Shown one piece after another: positions 8,172 through 17,230 of a stretch of DNA of 64,000 nt; position 1 is the first letter of the stretch; each line of letters begins with the position of its first letter. Origin of the DNA: CAUZIZ01 sp965218775 (lineage in GTDB: Bacteria > Acidobacteriota > UBA6911 > RPQK01 > JAJDTT01). The DNA lies in the NCBI GenBank assembly GCA_965218775.1, contig CBDCLS010000004.1, positions 620,001 to 684,000 of the forward strand, in the 5' to 3' direction. The translations under genes were made by a program, and so were the position numbers. Below the pieces are notes generated by a model. That model had not been told where the DNA came from, searched no databases, and saw nothing but the letters and a program-made list of their open reading frames with translations.

Positions 8172-9861
8172 CCCGGATTTCTCAAGGAGAAAGCCGAAAG
8201 GGCGATTTTAGTCGATTTCTCGACGCCGGTCTGGGTCAAAGGCGCCGCTGAGGGCGGTGCAGAGTACGACAGGCGTCGTGAGGCCTGTGTCGAGCGCGGA
8301 AAACCGGTTTTTCAGACACACCTCAGGCGCCTCAGTTGCAGACGGCTGGGATTTCCGACTTTCCTTGGCTCAACCGAGCTGTTGAAGCTGGGCCAAGGCT
8401 TGGGCATAGAGTGCTTGGTAAGGATAACCCTCGCTCAAGGACAGACTCACCCGCCGGACACTGACCCGAATCTGGCCTCCTATCTTCAACAGTTTGAGGC
8501 GAATTGTCTGGCATTGCGCCTTCGCCCACTGGGTCCCCTTCAAAGCGACACGCCTCAACGTGTGCAGCAGATTATAGGCCACCGAGGAGAACCACAACCG
8601 CAGCTGATTGCTCTTGATGAGGTGCGTCGAGGTCCGATCGGCAAACAGCTCCAGCTGCTGTTCCTTGATCCGATTCTCCGCCTCCCCTCGCGCGCAGTAC
8701 AGCTGCTCGTACAGCTTTTGGGCGGGCCACCGCTTCGCTCCCAGCGAGGTGACGACAAAGCGGGGATTGGATCCCTTACCCGTGGACTCGGCCTTGCCCA
8801 CCACTCGCCGCTCTTGACTCCAGCTCTTGTGCGTCTGGTAACGAAAGTCCTTATAGACTCGGGCGCTGCTGCCGCTCGCTTGTTGAAGCGCCTGGGCCTG
8901 TTCCAGCTCCGACTCCAGGGTCCCCTCTAAGCGCTGATTGCGGGCCAGACCGAAGACGTAATCCACTCGATGCTCCTCACACCATTTCATCAACGCCTCG
9001 CGCGCAAAGCTGCTGTCCGCCCGCAGCGTAATGCGGACCTTCGGCCACTTCGCCCGCAGTTGTCCCACGATCCGCTCCATCTCCTGGACCGCTCCTTCGG
9101 AGCCATCCAGATTCGACACCCGTAGCTTGGACCCCAGCACATACCCCTCGCAAAACACATACAGCGGCAGGTAGCAGTAACACCGGTAGTAGCCATGGTA
9201 GAAACGACCCTCCTGCTCTCCGTGCAGCGGATCATCCGTCGCATCCAGGTCCAACACCAGCTCCTTGGGTTTCCCGCCTCGCACCCGAATGAACTGCTCC
9301 ACCAGAAACGCTTCCACCGCCGCTTCATCCACCGGCGTCTTGCGATATTTATCCTGCGTCACCGAGGACAACTCCAAACGATTGAGTGTGCTCTTGCCGG
9401 CACACGCCTTGCCCCGATCCGCTTCCGCTCGCCGATCCCTCCCCAAGGGATCTTCCTTGCCCACCAACACCGCCATCAGCGGATCCGTCCGTAGCTCCTC
9501 ATGATCGTTGAGATCCTCATAGCCCAAGGCCAGTCCATAAATCCGCTGCCCCACCAGATCCTCCACACTGAACTCGGTGAAGCGAGGATCGCGCCGGTCC
9601 CCAAAGCAGGCGGCCAAGCCGCGAATGAACCCATAGCGGTTCTCCACCTCCCGTAACAGCAACCCTCCGGCGTCTGAGGTGATCTGTCCCCCGTTGAATT
9701 CTGCCTCGACTCGGCGACCCTCCAGCCCTTGAAACTCCAGCTTAGAAGCGATACACTCTGTCGTCATAGTAGTCAGCTCCTTGTGTTTGTTAAGTCTTTG
9801 TTAACACAGACGTTATACCACATTGAGCTGACTGCTTTTTCTTATCCTTGAGAAATCCGGG
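8172..9861 (-). mobile_element. IS1380-family insertion sequence, copy A (1690 bp)
   Basis: Both ends carry the inverted repeat CCCGGATTTCTCAAGGA, and one transposase gene fills most of the element. The length equals that of copy B (24534-26223). Flanks are TTAA on the left and CTAA on the right, so the 4-bp duplication has one mismatch or the flanks have been rearranged. Next to the right end is the tail of an NHL protein gene, which this copy may have interrupted. Confidence 0.9.
8370..9767 (-). CDS. IS1380-family transposase, copy A
   Basis: A 465-aa DDE transposase typical of IS1380: N-terminal FNGGQITSDAGGLLLREVE, the first Asp in VLDLDATDDPLHG, the second in LRADSSFAREALM, and a Glu in RGEAENRIKEQQLELFADR. 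The frame is complete. A purine-rich AAGGAGC lies just upstream of the ATG. It differs from copy B at only three residues that I can see (Ser for Ala in GSKLRV, Ile for Met in ERIVGQ, Ser for Tyr in KAESTGKG), so the copies separated recently. Confidence 0.95.
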   Translation of the reverse strand: MTTECIASKLEFQGLEGRRVEAEFNGGQITSDAGGLLLREVENRYGFIRGLAACFGDRRDPRFTEFSVEDLVGQRIYGLALGYEDLNDHEELRTDPLMAVLVGKEDPLGRDRRAEADRGKACAGKSTLNRLELSSVTQDKYRKTPVDEAAVEAFLVEQFIRVRGGKPKELVLDLDATDDPLHGEQEGRFYHGYYRCYCYLPLYVFCEGYVLGSKLRVSNLDGSEGAVQEMERIVGQLRAKWPKVRITLRADSSFAREALMKWCEEHRVDYVFGLARNQRLEGTLESELEQAQALQQASGSSARVYKDFRYQTHKSWSQERRVVGKAESTGKGSNPRFVVTSLGAKRWPAQKLYEQLYCARGEAENRIKEQQLELFADRTSTHLIKSNQLRLWFSSVAYNLLHTLRRVALKGTQWAKAQCQTIRLKLLKIGGQIRVSVRRVSLSLSEGYPYQALYAQALAQLQQLG

Positions 9862-9863
9862 CT

Positions 9864-10043
9864 AATCCTGCTGCTATCCGGCCTGAAGGGCTCATTCCTC
9901 CGGAAATCGAGGATGAAACACCAGGCGTTGTAAACCGGCTGCACGGCCTAGCGGTGGATTCCCGGGACAACTTGTACCTGGGTGATGTCCGAGCGAAAAA
10001 ACTAGAGAGACTCCTTCGCCTGGACTCGCCTGTCCCATTATAA
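9864..10043 (+). pseudogene. NHL-repeat protein, last-blade remnant next to IS1380
   Basis: Begins at the right end of IS1380 copy A and runs to a TAA at 10041. It reads VVNRLHGLAVDSRDNLYLGD and then AKKLERLLRL, a standard final NHL blade. If the IS and one copy of the 4-bp flank are removed, the frame joins a short ATG frame starting at 8104 (MKCFISNLL). That upstream part does not look like NHL, so most of the gene was probably lost by more than the simple insertion. Confidence 0.55.
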
Positions 10044-10559
10044 ATCCCAGACTACTCATCCTTGTCGTTCAGGAGCTAACACCCTCCGGGCATCTTCTGG
10101 ACGCTGTCCCCCCGAAAAATACCGTCCACCCTGTACAGCAACGGCTTACGCAAATCTTGAGGCGGAGCTCAAGGCCTCGTATCCTGCGGGAATGAGAGAG
10201 ATCCAGCATAAAGAGGAATGAACCGATCTGCTTTCTAACCCAAGCTTTTGTCACGAAAGGCTTTTCGCGCCGGCCAGCTAGGGTTGGGGGACACGCCAGT
10301 TTCCGGTAAGGGCGAGCTCCATCTGGACGGGTTAGGGGATTGATTCAAGCACGAGTGTTGTAGTAACCCAGATCTGACCGTACAAACAGTGTCAGAGTAG
10401 ATTGTCCCTGAACGGCTGCTTTCTACTTAGAAATGATCTTCGTGGTGAGCTCATGGAAAAGTATGCTAACAGGAAAGCTGAACCTAAAGATTCTGTGCGG
10501 AAGGAAATAGGGAAGGTCCAGGTTTGGACGCTTGACAAATGGATGAAACGAGCTCAGCG
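10044..10559. other. intergenic region with a dispersed-repeat fragment
   Basis: No gene recognised. Bases 10371 to about 10425 begin GATCTGACCGTACAAACAGT and match the left arm of the repeat at 14281 and, more loosely, the one at 32219. The promoter of the downstream lipoprotein gene should lie between about 10430 and 10560, but no clear box pair can be defended. Confidence 0.5.
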
Positions 10560-12080
10560 ATGCATCGTGTAAAGATTTACGGCTGTGAGGTTTGGCCGGC
10601 GGTTATTCTCTTCGTTTGTGGTCTGACTTTTCTCGGATGCGCTTCTCCTGTCGCTCCGCCCGAGACCGAGCCAGTGGAGCCGGCCGAGAGTGGTCCTCTT
10701 GAGATTACCCGAGGTGATGCGGATCTGAAGACTCCTCCCAGCACCCCGGAGGAAAAGACATGGCTCTACCAGCTCGCTTTGCCCTTTCAGGTTGCTCCGC
10801 AGAAGGCTGGGATCTTCTGCAACATCCGTGTAGCAGAGGTCAAGGGCACTGATTTCGAGAATGGAACCGACGTCATTCTCTTCGACAATCTAGAGTCCGT
10901 CGAAGCAGAGGGAGCTGTTTCCGTAACCCGTAATCACCGGGAGAACAACCCCAACTCCGATCCGCCCGGCCAACCGGCCATCATGGTGAAATACCCGATT
11001 AAGGGGGGGGTCGTCCCCCTCGGCGCCAAACAGGCGGATGGTTCTCCCCATCCACATGCCGGAACCGGCTTCGGACTGAACCAGTCCATTGCCTGGCGGG
11101 TGGAATACTCGGGTCCACCGCCCTACGGCGCCAATATGTTTGGTCTAGACCCGAAGACCCATAAACATACACGCCCCTCGGAAGCCTACAGGTATCTGGA
11201 AGTCCACCAGTTTTCGTATGATGGACAGGAATTTCAAGTCACCAAAACGGAGCGTATTCCCACCTCAGAGCTGCTCGCCGGATGGACAATCGGGGATGGC
11301 GGACTCGTCAATGCCATACCTGACAAAAACGACTTGCTGCTGGCCATGATCGGGGGCCGGCCGGGAGGGCCTTCCGGGGCGGGTGTGGCGCGCTGGAGCC
11401 GGTCGCAAGAAGGGTGGCGGCCGGTCTCTTTCGTTCCGGTGACAGGGGGAGACGGTTCCGGAGAACCCAGTCTTATCCGGGATACCGACGGGAGCCTTTT
11501 GTTTTCGACGCGGGGTTCCCCCAACCCACAGTTCGATGAGGCTTCCGAGAGCGATACTGCCAATCACGATATACGAGTGTGGCGCTCCACCGATGGAGGG
11601 GTGAACTGGGAGAAGGTGATTCACGTCCGCCAGGCGATCTCGGGCGCACCCATTACCTTGAACCAGGCGGCGGACGGGACGCCCTTCATCGCCGCCAATC
11701 TCTTTGAAGTCTTTCTCCATCCGCTGGATTGGATGAGAGTCCCCCGAGACAATCGTGGAAGAGTGGTTCTGGGAGGAAGATCTCGGAACACTCTGGTTAT
11801 TTGGCCGCTCAATCCCGAGCGGATCGGTCTGCTGACTCCAACTGTGGCCAGAGATTTGCGCGCGGAGTTCGGTCCACCCCCGGGCCGGACGGCCTGGCGG
11901 ATCGATCATCCTTCCGGAATGACGCTGCGGTTGAGCGATGGGCAATGGCACCACGTGCTCGGGATGAGAATCCTGGAATTCGGGGAACTGAGTCATGCCT
12001 TGCCACCCACGCCTCAAACCGGAACCTATCTCGAAGAAGTGATGAGTCCCGGCGAGCCCATCCCGGTCTGGAATTTTTGA
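10560..12080 (+). CDS. exo-alpha-sialidase-like lipoprotein
   Basis: The start at 10560 (MHRVKIYGCEVW) is preferred over the ATG 21 nt upstream because it places the hydrophobic segment ILFVCGLTFLGC directly before a lipobox Cys. About 506 aa. After a Pro/Glu-rich linker the protein has beta-propeller strands, including an Asp-box-like RVWRSTDGGVNWEKV, GEPSLIRDTDGSLLFSTR and a C-terminal segment LRLSDGQWHHVLGMRILEFG. This suggests a sialidase/BNR-fold surface lipoprotein that binds or cleaves a glycan; catalytic Arg triad and Tyr/Glu were not verified. Its last 55 bases overlap a hypothetical frame on the other strand. Confidence 0.75.
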   Translation: MHRVKIYGCEVWPAVILFVCGLTFLGCASPVAPPETEPVEPAESGPLEITRGDADLKTPPSTPEEKTWLYQLALPFQVAPQKAGIFCNIRVAEVKGTDFENGTDVILFDNLESVEAEGAVSVTRNHRENNPNSDPPGQPAIMVKYPIKGGVVPLGAKQADGSPHPHAGTGFGLNQSIAWRVEYSGPPPYGANMFGLDPKTHKHTRPSEAYRYLEVHQFSYDGQEFQVTKTERIPTSELLAGWTIGDGGLVNAIPDKNDLLLAMIGGRPGGPSGAGVARWSRSQEGWRPVSFVPVTGGDGSGEPSLIRDTDGSLLFSTRGSPNPQFDEASESDTANHDIRVWRSTDGGVNWEKVIHVRQAISGAPITLNQAADGTPFIAANLFEVFLHPLDWMRVPRDNRGRVVLGGRSRNTLVIWPLNPERIGLLTPTVARDLRAEFGPPPGRTAWRIDHPSGMTLRLSDGQWHHVLGMRILEFGELSHALPPTPQTGTYLEEVMSPGEPIPVWNF

Positions 12081-12313
12081 ACTGAGAATATTTCACCGCC
12101 CAGGTCATTGTTCCCAAACGTGACGAGCATGTGATGCAAATAGGGGCACATGAAAAGCTGATAGTCCTGCATTGGCCACTCGTCTGGACCAAGGTCCCTC
12201 TTCTCGATCAGCCAGAGTAGGGCCTCCTCCTTGGAGCGCCGGTATTCCCATCCCTCGGGGACTGCTTTCTCTAGCTCCTGGTCAATGTACTTCAAACCGC
12301 AGCGCCTCACCAA
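12026..12313 (-). CDS. hypothetical protein fragment, about 95 aa
   Basis: The sequence is protein-like in composition (EGWEYRRSKEEALLWLIEKR, DYQLFMCPYLHHMLVTFGNN) but I do not recognise the family. The frame is open upstream of the GTG used here (RRFWALV precedes it), so it may be the end of a longer lost gene. It overlaps the end of the sialidase-like lipoprotein gene tail to tail, which argues for decay rather than a functional gene. Confidence 0.3.
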   Translation of the reverse strand: MVRRCGLKYIDQELEKAVPEGWEYRRSKEEALLWLIEKRDLGPDEWPMQDYQLFMCPYLHHMLVTFGNNDLGGEIFSVQKFQTGMGSPGLITSSR

Positions 12314-12349
12314 CGCCCAGAAACGGCGACTAGCCCCCGCACCGAGTTC

Positions 12350-12587
12350 TTGGAAAGCCAGGTGACCTTACTCATGGCCTATTACAATTTCGTCCGTCCG
12401 TACAGTGCTCTGAGATTCGGTAAGGCGGTTAGAACTCCAGCCATGCAGGCCGGACGGACTAGCCAAGAAAAGGATCTCCTTCCGGGATGTATTCACAAGC
12501 CGAGCGTCGTTCTTTCTGTTTGTTTTGATCGCGATCCGATTCGCGGCCCCCGTGGAATGTCGCCAGCACTCAACAACAGCTGGCTGA
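12350..12587 (+). pseudogene. transposase C-terminal remnant with a frameshift
   Basis: Reads LMAYYNFVRPYSALRFGKAV and RTPAMQAG, the end of an integrase-core-type transposase that normally continues GLxKKRxxFRxxFTS. That continuation is present one frame over: GLAKKRISFRDVFTSRA, ending at a TGA at 12585. The break is at GCCGGACGGACTAGCC, where the 4-base unit CGGA is doubled. A diverged copy of the same 3' tail lies at 36047-36126 on the minus strand. Confidence 0.6.
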
Positions 12588-12826
12588 AGAAGCACCCATC
12601 TTTGACCTGTCGTGGGGTAAAGGCCCCTATCCAAGGGTCTCCACCCCCTGCTTCGAGGAGACAATGACCGGACTCAAGGAACCGGCGCAAGTAGGCAATG
12701 TTATGGGAAATCCCTTCAATTCGCTGGGCGGAAGAGGTTGAGCGGGTTGTGCTATTCTAGGTATGTTACTGGGTTTATCCATAAATCGAACTGATCTGAG
12801 CTGCTCCGATATAGGGAGATCTCAGC

Positions 12827-13681
12827 GTGAAAAAACTGATTGCTCTCGCCACTTTGACTTTTCTGATGCTTCTGCTCGTCTCGGGGAAAGGACGCGACCG
12901 AACCAAGATCGAGGCTGTAGCTGTCACCGGCGCCAACCGCCTGCTGAGCCAACCTGTCTGGGACCTGGGTCCGCCATTTGGCTTGGGCGGCTTCAACTTC
13001 GTTTTCGGTTTCAACCCGGCTGGGCCCGATCCACTGGACCTCGACGAAAGCACTCCTGGCGACACTCTGCTGGCCACGGGCGCCGACCCTAACATCCTGG
13101 CGGTATTCGGCCTGACCCTGGACGATATCGACCCGGACCTGCTCAACGTCCCGTTTCGGGATGTGGCCATCATCGTCGATCCTGCCGGCGGCCGTGCACA
13201 GGTTCCCTCGGTGCTGGACGTCCCGGGATTCGCGCCCAGCAAATCGCGGCCCAATGATCCGATCACTCTCGATCAATGGTTGGAAGCGAGCGGCTCGCTG
13301 CGAATCCGGTGCCGCGACGACGGTACAGCCATTGTCAGGGTAAAACTCAAGAAGCTAATCGTGAACGGCGTTTACACACTGTGGGGCGTCTTCGTGTTAG
13401 ACCTCGACAATGACGGCATAGACGAATCCATCGTCCCGGTCCCTCTAGGCGGGGTTCCCAATGTGCTGATCGCCGACAAGCAAGGCAAAGCCAGCATCAC
13501 GCGGACCGTCAACTTCTGCCCGCTGGAGGAGCCGCGCCTCAAAACGATAAACATCGCCTTCCACTCCGATGGCAACGTCTACGGCGGGGTTCGGGCGTTG
13601 CCGTTGGCGGGGTTACCGGGAGGAGTCGTCACCCACGACCAGATCAACTTCCCGGTCAACGTTGCCGGTCCGGCCAACTAA
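12827..13681 (+). CDS. hypothetical secreted protein, 284 aa
   Basis: The start is GTG at 12827, preceded by AGGGAGA. MKKLIALATLTFLMLLLVSG is a signal peptide. The mature protein is acidic and Pro/Asp-rich, with segments such as FGLTLDDIDPDLLNVPFRDV and DLDNDGIDESIVPVPLG; the last resembles a single calcium-binding DxDxDGxxD loop. I do not recognise the family. Codon use and length argue that it is real. It stands alone between a transposase remnant and a small DUF5678-like frame. Confidence 0.6.
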   Translation: MKKLIALATLTFLMLLLVSGKGRDRTKIEAVAVTGANRLLSQPVWDLGPPFGLGGFNFVFGFNPAGPDPLDLDESTPGDTLLATGADPNILAVFGLTLDDIDPDLLNVPFRDVAIIVDPAGGRAQVPSVLDVPGFAPSKSRPNDPITLDQWLEASGSLRIRCRDDGTAIVRVKLKKLIVNGVYTLWGVFVLDLDNDGIDESIVPVPLGGVPNVLIADKQGKASITRTVNFCPLEEPRLKTINIAFHSDGNVYGGVRALPLAGLPGGVVTHDQINFPVNVAGPAN

Positions 13682-13712
13682 GGATCTGCGGAGAACTGCC
13701 AACAACACTCCG

Positions 13713-13835
13713 ATGGCAAAAGAGTCGCGCCCCCAGCCGCTACAAGAAGAGTTCAGATTCTTCGCACAGAAGAGGCAAGAGTGGCTTGTCCACTACGAAG
13801 GCAGGTACGCGCTCGTTAAGGGTAGTAGCGGATGA
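13713..13835 (+). CDS. small DUF5678-like protein or N-terminal fragment, 40 aa
   Basis: ATG at 13713 gives MAKESRPQPLQEEFRFFAQK followed by RQEWLVHYEGRYALVKG. The pattern L-x-E-E-F-x-x-F-x-x-x-x-x-E-x-x-x-x-Y-x-G-(K/R)-Y-x-x-(V/I)-K matches the opening of DUF5678 proteins, which often sit next to retroviral-type aspartyl protease genes. No protease gene follows, and the frame stops early at 13833, so it may be truncated. Confidence 0.45.
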   Translation: MAKESRPQPLQEEFRFFAQKRQEWLVHYEGRYALVKGSSG

Positions 13836-13912
13836 CCGGCTGGAGCAGAACGGCTGGGAGTTGACGCCGCTGCCAGTCAACAAGGGGGGAGTGATCGGTA
13901 GGCGTCAACCCT

Positions 13913-14170
13913 TCACCGACCTCCATCCAACTCCCTCAAACAGGCCACAATCGCATGATCTAGCTGGAGCATTCCCGGCCCACCGCGGAGGCTTGCTTCG
14001 TCAGACCAGGAAGTGAAGTAGCTGTGGTTGAGCGTGTCCTTGCAAGCTAGGCGAAAGCAGGCTTTACCCTGACCATACATGATCAAGGGAACCAGGGAAG
14101 GAGGGTTGGCTGTGCGCTCCAGGATGTGCTCCTCGAATCGCTCTCTGAAGGGGCCGTATTCGCGGACCAT
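13913..14170 (-). CDS. hypothetical protein, about 85 aa
   Basis: Starts MVREYGPFRERFEEHILER and contains PPSLVPLIMYGQGKACFRLA. It has a protein-like composition and a plausible ATG start, but no family is recognised and no neighbour helps. It may be a fragment. Confidence 0.3.
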   Translation of the reverse strand: MVREYGPFRERFEEHILERTANPPSLVPLIMYGQGKACFRLACKDTLNHSYFTSWSDEASLRGGPGMLQLDHAIVACLRELDGGR

Positions 14171-14317
14171 GAGGTGATTCTAGGGGATAGGGAAGTGAGG
14201 CTCCAGGAGGTCTGAGTTCCTTCCTTATCCGTCTTTAGATTGTCTCCGCTTTTCGCGTTGCCTTAAGGTGTGATGGCACAGATCTGACCGTAGAAACAGT
14301 GTCAGAGTAGATTATCC

Positions 14318-14496
14318 CTGAACGGCCGCTTTCGCCTGAGACTGTGTGAAAAGTCCAAAACCTCTTTGATTTAGGGGTCTCTTTACCCTTCCTACGACGG
14401 AGATCGTGGCTTACACGCGATCCTATGAAGTCAAAATTTCAAATCCGAAATCATGAATGACTTTTCACACAGCCTCGCCTAAAAGCGGACATTCAG
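14318..14496. repeat. MITE-like repeat with long imperfect inverted ends, copy 1
   Basis: About 179 bp. The ends pair over about 36 bp: outer parts resemble GAATGTCCGCTTTTAGGCGA and its complement, inner parts are CTGTGTGAAAAGTC and GACTTTTCACACAG. The core (CTCTTTGATTTAGGGGTCTC and GACGGAGATCGTGGCTTAC) is almost identical to the copy at 17231-17410. No coding capacity. It is embedded in a wider dispersed repeat whose arms also occur at 10371, 32209 and 46190. Confidence 0.8.
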
Positions 14497-14681
14497 ATTC
14501 GCATTGATCGAGTGATTTCTGACGATATCCTAAAGCTGGACTGGACGATAACTGGACGACATTTCCCGCCGGGAACCCGAACCCAAAAGTCCAAGAGGTC
14601 GATGTCCGGCTTAGCTCGCGGAGCTGCCAGTTTTCCACGAGGACGCCAGTTCACAAGAAATGCAAGCCCAAGCTGCAATCC

Positions 14682-15227
14682 CTAGTGAATGAACACTTCA
14701 ACGTAGCCCGGGTCGGAGGTGTTGCTCTGTGTGTCGGTAATCCGATAGAGAAATTCCCCGATCAAGGTGCCAACCGGGTCGGTTCGGCTGGCGTAGGTCA
14801 AGGATACACTCCCGTCCGGATGAACGGTCAGGCTGCTGCTGCCAGGTACAAAATTGCGGTCAGTCGTGCACAGAAAATCAGCGTTGCAGTTTCTGGCCTC
14901 GGGCCCCGGAGGACTCCAGGGGTCTCCCGTCGCCCCCACCACGTTCATCCCGGCGTTGGCCGCGGTGAACGAATCTCCGTCCGGATCGCTGTCGGCGCCG
15001 TTGTCGTTATCGTTGAACAGCGTGCCAGCAGGAAAGTTGACGATGCAGGAGAAATGACTACCGGAAGCGGAAAGTGTGCAGCCGTCGAGCCGGTCGTTTC
15101 GGGCGATGGGCGCCTGGTTGGTCTGGGTAGTACCGTTTTCGCCGCACTGCCCAATCAGCCACAGGATCAGCAGGATCAGAATCAGGATCAAAGGGATCCA
15201 CCACCATCGTCGAGGTCTTTGCGCCAT
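14682..15227 (-). CDS. membrane-anchored Ig/cadherin-like secreted protein, 181 aa
   Basis: The basic start MAQRPRRWWWIP is followed by a strongly hydrophobic helix (LILILILLILWLIG) that is either a signal anchor or an uncleaved signal. The exported part opens APIARNDRLDGCTLSASG and contains TLFNDNDNGADSDPDGDSFT, SSLTVHPDGSVSLTY and EFLYRITDTQSNTSDPGYVE. This is the Asp-rich layout of cadherin-like/VCBS Ig modules that occur in surface adhesins (A-x-x-D, L-x-N-D-x-D, F-x-Y-x-x-x-D). Such modules usually come in tandem; here there is just one. A stand-alone surface protein, role unknown. Confidence 0.6.
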   Translation of the reverse strand: MAQRPRRWWWIPLILILILLILWLIGQCGENGTTQTNQAPIARNDRLDGCTLSASGSHFSCIVNFPAGTLFNDNDNGADSDPDGDSFTAANAGMNVVGATGDPWSPPGPEARNCNADFLCTTDRNFVPGSSSLTVHPDGSVSLTYASRTDPVGTLIGEFLYRITDTQSNTSDPGYVEVFIH

Positions 15228-15267
15228 TACTCCCTCCTTTAGCCCGATTCAGTCCCTTTTTCCGGAT

Positions 15268-15352
15268 CTAGCCGACATTCCACATATCAACCTCGGATGG
15301 ACCCTCTTCCGGTCTTCCCGTGGCGAATGATCAAAACCTATCAGCCCTCCAA
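15268..15352. repeat. dispersed repeat, copy 1 of 2
   Basis: Bases beginning CGACATTCCACATATCAACC and ending CCTATCAGCCCTCCAA match 43805-43902 at roughly nine of ten positions over about 80 bp. Both copies lie upstream of, or beside, transposase remnants, suggesting the trace of an element end or a short interspersed repeat. No coding capacity recognised. Confidence 0.65.
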
Positions 15353-15431
15353 GTTTGTGTCCACGATTCCCCGAGTGAAGCTGCCTTGGGAGGTTTTGTC
15401 AAGTTGGGCCGGACTCGGGGACAATTGACGC

Positions 15432-15762
15432 ATGCGATCACTCTATCGAGGCCACCGCTTCCCACCTGAGATCATTAGCCATGCAGTGTGGCTGTACCAC
15501 CGCTTCACCTTGAGCTTTCGAGAACGTCGAGGATCTGTTGGCTGAGCGCGGGATCATCGTTTCTTATGAGGCGATTCGCCTGTGGTGTCTGAAGTTCGGG
15601 CCTGAGTATGCCCGAAAGCTGCGCAGGAAGGAAGGGAGAGGCGGTGACATCTGGCATGTGGACGAACTTCTCGTGCGCATCCAGGGAACGCGGCTTTACC
15701 TTTGGCGGGCAGTGGATCAGGATGGCGATGTGCTAGTGGTACGCGTCGAGGTCATCCGAAGT
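15432..15762 (+). pseudogene. IS6-family transposase, N-terminal remnant with frameshift
   Basis: ATG at 15432 gives SLYRGHRFPPEIISHAVWLY and HRFTLSFRE, the standard IS6 N-terminus. One extra base near 15522 shifts the frame; the next frame continues EDLLAERGIIVSYEAIRLWC, then GGDIWHVDELLVRIQGTRLY with the first catalytic Asp, and LWRAVDQDGDVL with the second. Similarity stops near 15762 before the catalytic Glu region. The matching C-terminal half, of the same family, is at 5692-5985 on the minus strand. Confidence 0.75.
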
Positions 15763-15791
15763 CTTGGCGACTTCGGCTACACAGAAAACGT

Positions 15792-16865
15792 TCAACGCTG
15801 GACGCGTGAAGCGATCGCCTTGGCCGCGAGTCTGTGACCGTCGCGGTTCCAATGACCGTCAAACTTGAAATGGTAGCTCAACGGATCCCCGCTCTGCTCG
15901 AACTGCGGCCGTAGGTCGACAACCGTCAGTTCCTGTTCCCGAAGGTTCTTCAGAAAGGCCTCATGAACGAGCCGTTCGTTGCTTTGATTGTCACCGGTCC
16001 AAAGACCACGTGAAGGAATGATAACGATGGTCGTGTGGTATTTGGATGCAATCTCGGCTAGTTGAATCGCTGAACTACGAATCTTTACGGGATCAAATTC
16101 GTTTTTGAGCATCCCCGCAATATTGTCTACGACGAGCCCCATGCTGATGCCAAAGCTTTTGAGGATCGGAATCTGATGCATCACGCTCGTCAAAGCGTGA
16201 TAGCTTGCGGTGTAAGTGGCAAGACTCTTTTTCGATATGGTAAACGCTTTACCAAAGCTGAAGCCCGTGTGGCGTGGTCTGGCGGAACGACGGGCACGGG
16301 CCAACTGTTCATAGTTGCACAGATCATTCTCCATGGAAACGCCGACGACCAAGCGGCCGATCGATGCGCCGTTCCTCTCTGCGTAATGGACGAGCTTCTC
16401 ATATCCAGCGAAATTCGTCGACGGCATGGCCAAGTTAAATGTGCGGACGCCAAGCATTGTCCCCAACTGGTTCGAGAATCGCTCGGTCTGCTCAACTTCC
16501 CAGCCAAAAGTGAATGAATCGCCAACGAACACTCAGTCCGTTTTATTCGCATTGCGGACGTCGCGAGCATCTCGAAATCCCAGGCCATTAATCTTGATCT
16601 CGACGTCATAGTCCCCGGTGTTTTTCCACTGGCGGCCAACAAAGTTTGGCTCGGCCAGCGGCGCACCGAAATCTTGCATCGTAAAAGCCACATGCCCACT
16701 TGGGTGATATACCGGCATCAGGATGCGAATCAAGACTTCGAGCAAGACGATGCTAGCAATCGACGATGTCGCCAACAAAGCAATTCTCGTTCGCCATCCA
16801 AACCGGTGCCTTGGAGATTCCACGTGCAACTCCACGAATGGACGATTCCAGTTGCTGGCAAACAA
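15792..16865 (-). pseudogene. SGNH/GDSL-type hydrolase interrupted by one in-frame TGA
   Basis: Translation from 16865 gives a membrane-anchored N-terminus (RIALLATSSIASIVLLEVLI) and then NGLGFRDARDVRNANKTD, a TGA at 16533-16535, and, in the same frame, VFVGDSFTFGWEVEQTERFS. GDSFTFG carries the nucleophile Ser of SGNH hydrolases; the C-terminal FDGHWNRDGHRLAAKAIA carries the catalytic Asp and His (D-x-H-W-N-x-x-G-H). Without the stop it is an ordinary protein of about 357 aa, probably an acyl-esterase or alginate-acetylation-like enzyme on the membrane. The lower half could restart at a GTG directly after the stop but would lack the anchor. Confidence 0.75.
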
Positions 16866-16938
16866 TACTTGTCATGACCAGTAGGAATCAAACGACCGAT
16901 ACGAACTCTTGCGCCGTGTCCGCTGGGGGGCGAGGCTG

Positions 16939-17178
16939 CTAGCAAGCAATCAATAGGAAGTTCCTTTTAGATTGAGTTGTAGGAAAGAGAGTGAAACGAC
17001 CGAAAAAGGCACCGAAATGATCTTTTTCGTAGAAGTAGGGATAGGCCTCCTTAAACTCCTCCCAGTATCTTCCAGACACGGGTAGAAGGCGGTGTGCTCC
17101 GGCTGACGGGGCCGGTAGGTGCCAGCGAGGGGCATGCTCTATCGGAAACGTTTGCCGGAGCGAATCTACGAGGTTCAA
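16939..17178 (-). CDS. hypothetical fragment, about 79 aa
   Basis: Contains RYWEEFKEAYPYFYEKDHFG and AFFGRFTLFPTT, which is protein-like, but I do not recognise the family. It lies between the broken SGNH hydrolase and a MITE-like repeat and is probably a relic. Confidence 0.25.
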   Translation of the reverse strand: MNLVDSLRQTFPIEHAPRWHLPAPSAGAHRLLPVSGRYWEEFKEAYPYFYEKDHFGAFFGRFTLFPTTQSKRNFLLIAC

Positions 17179-17230
17179 ATCGGATCACGACCTCTGGCTC
17201 TGGAGTTCATTCGACGTTTCCGGGGAAGAT

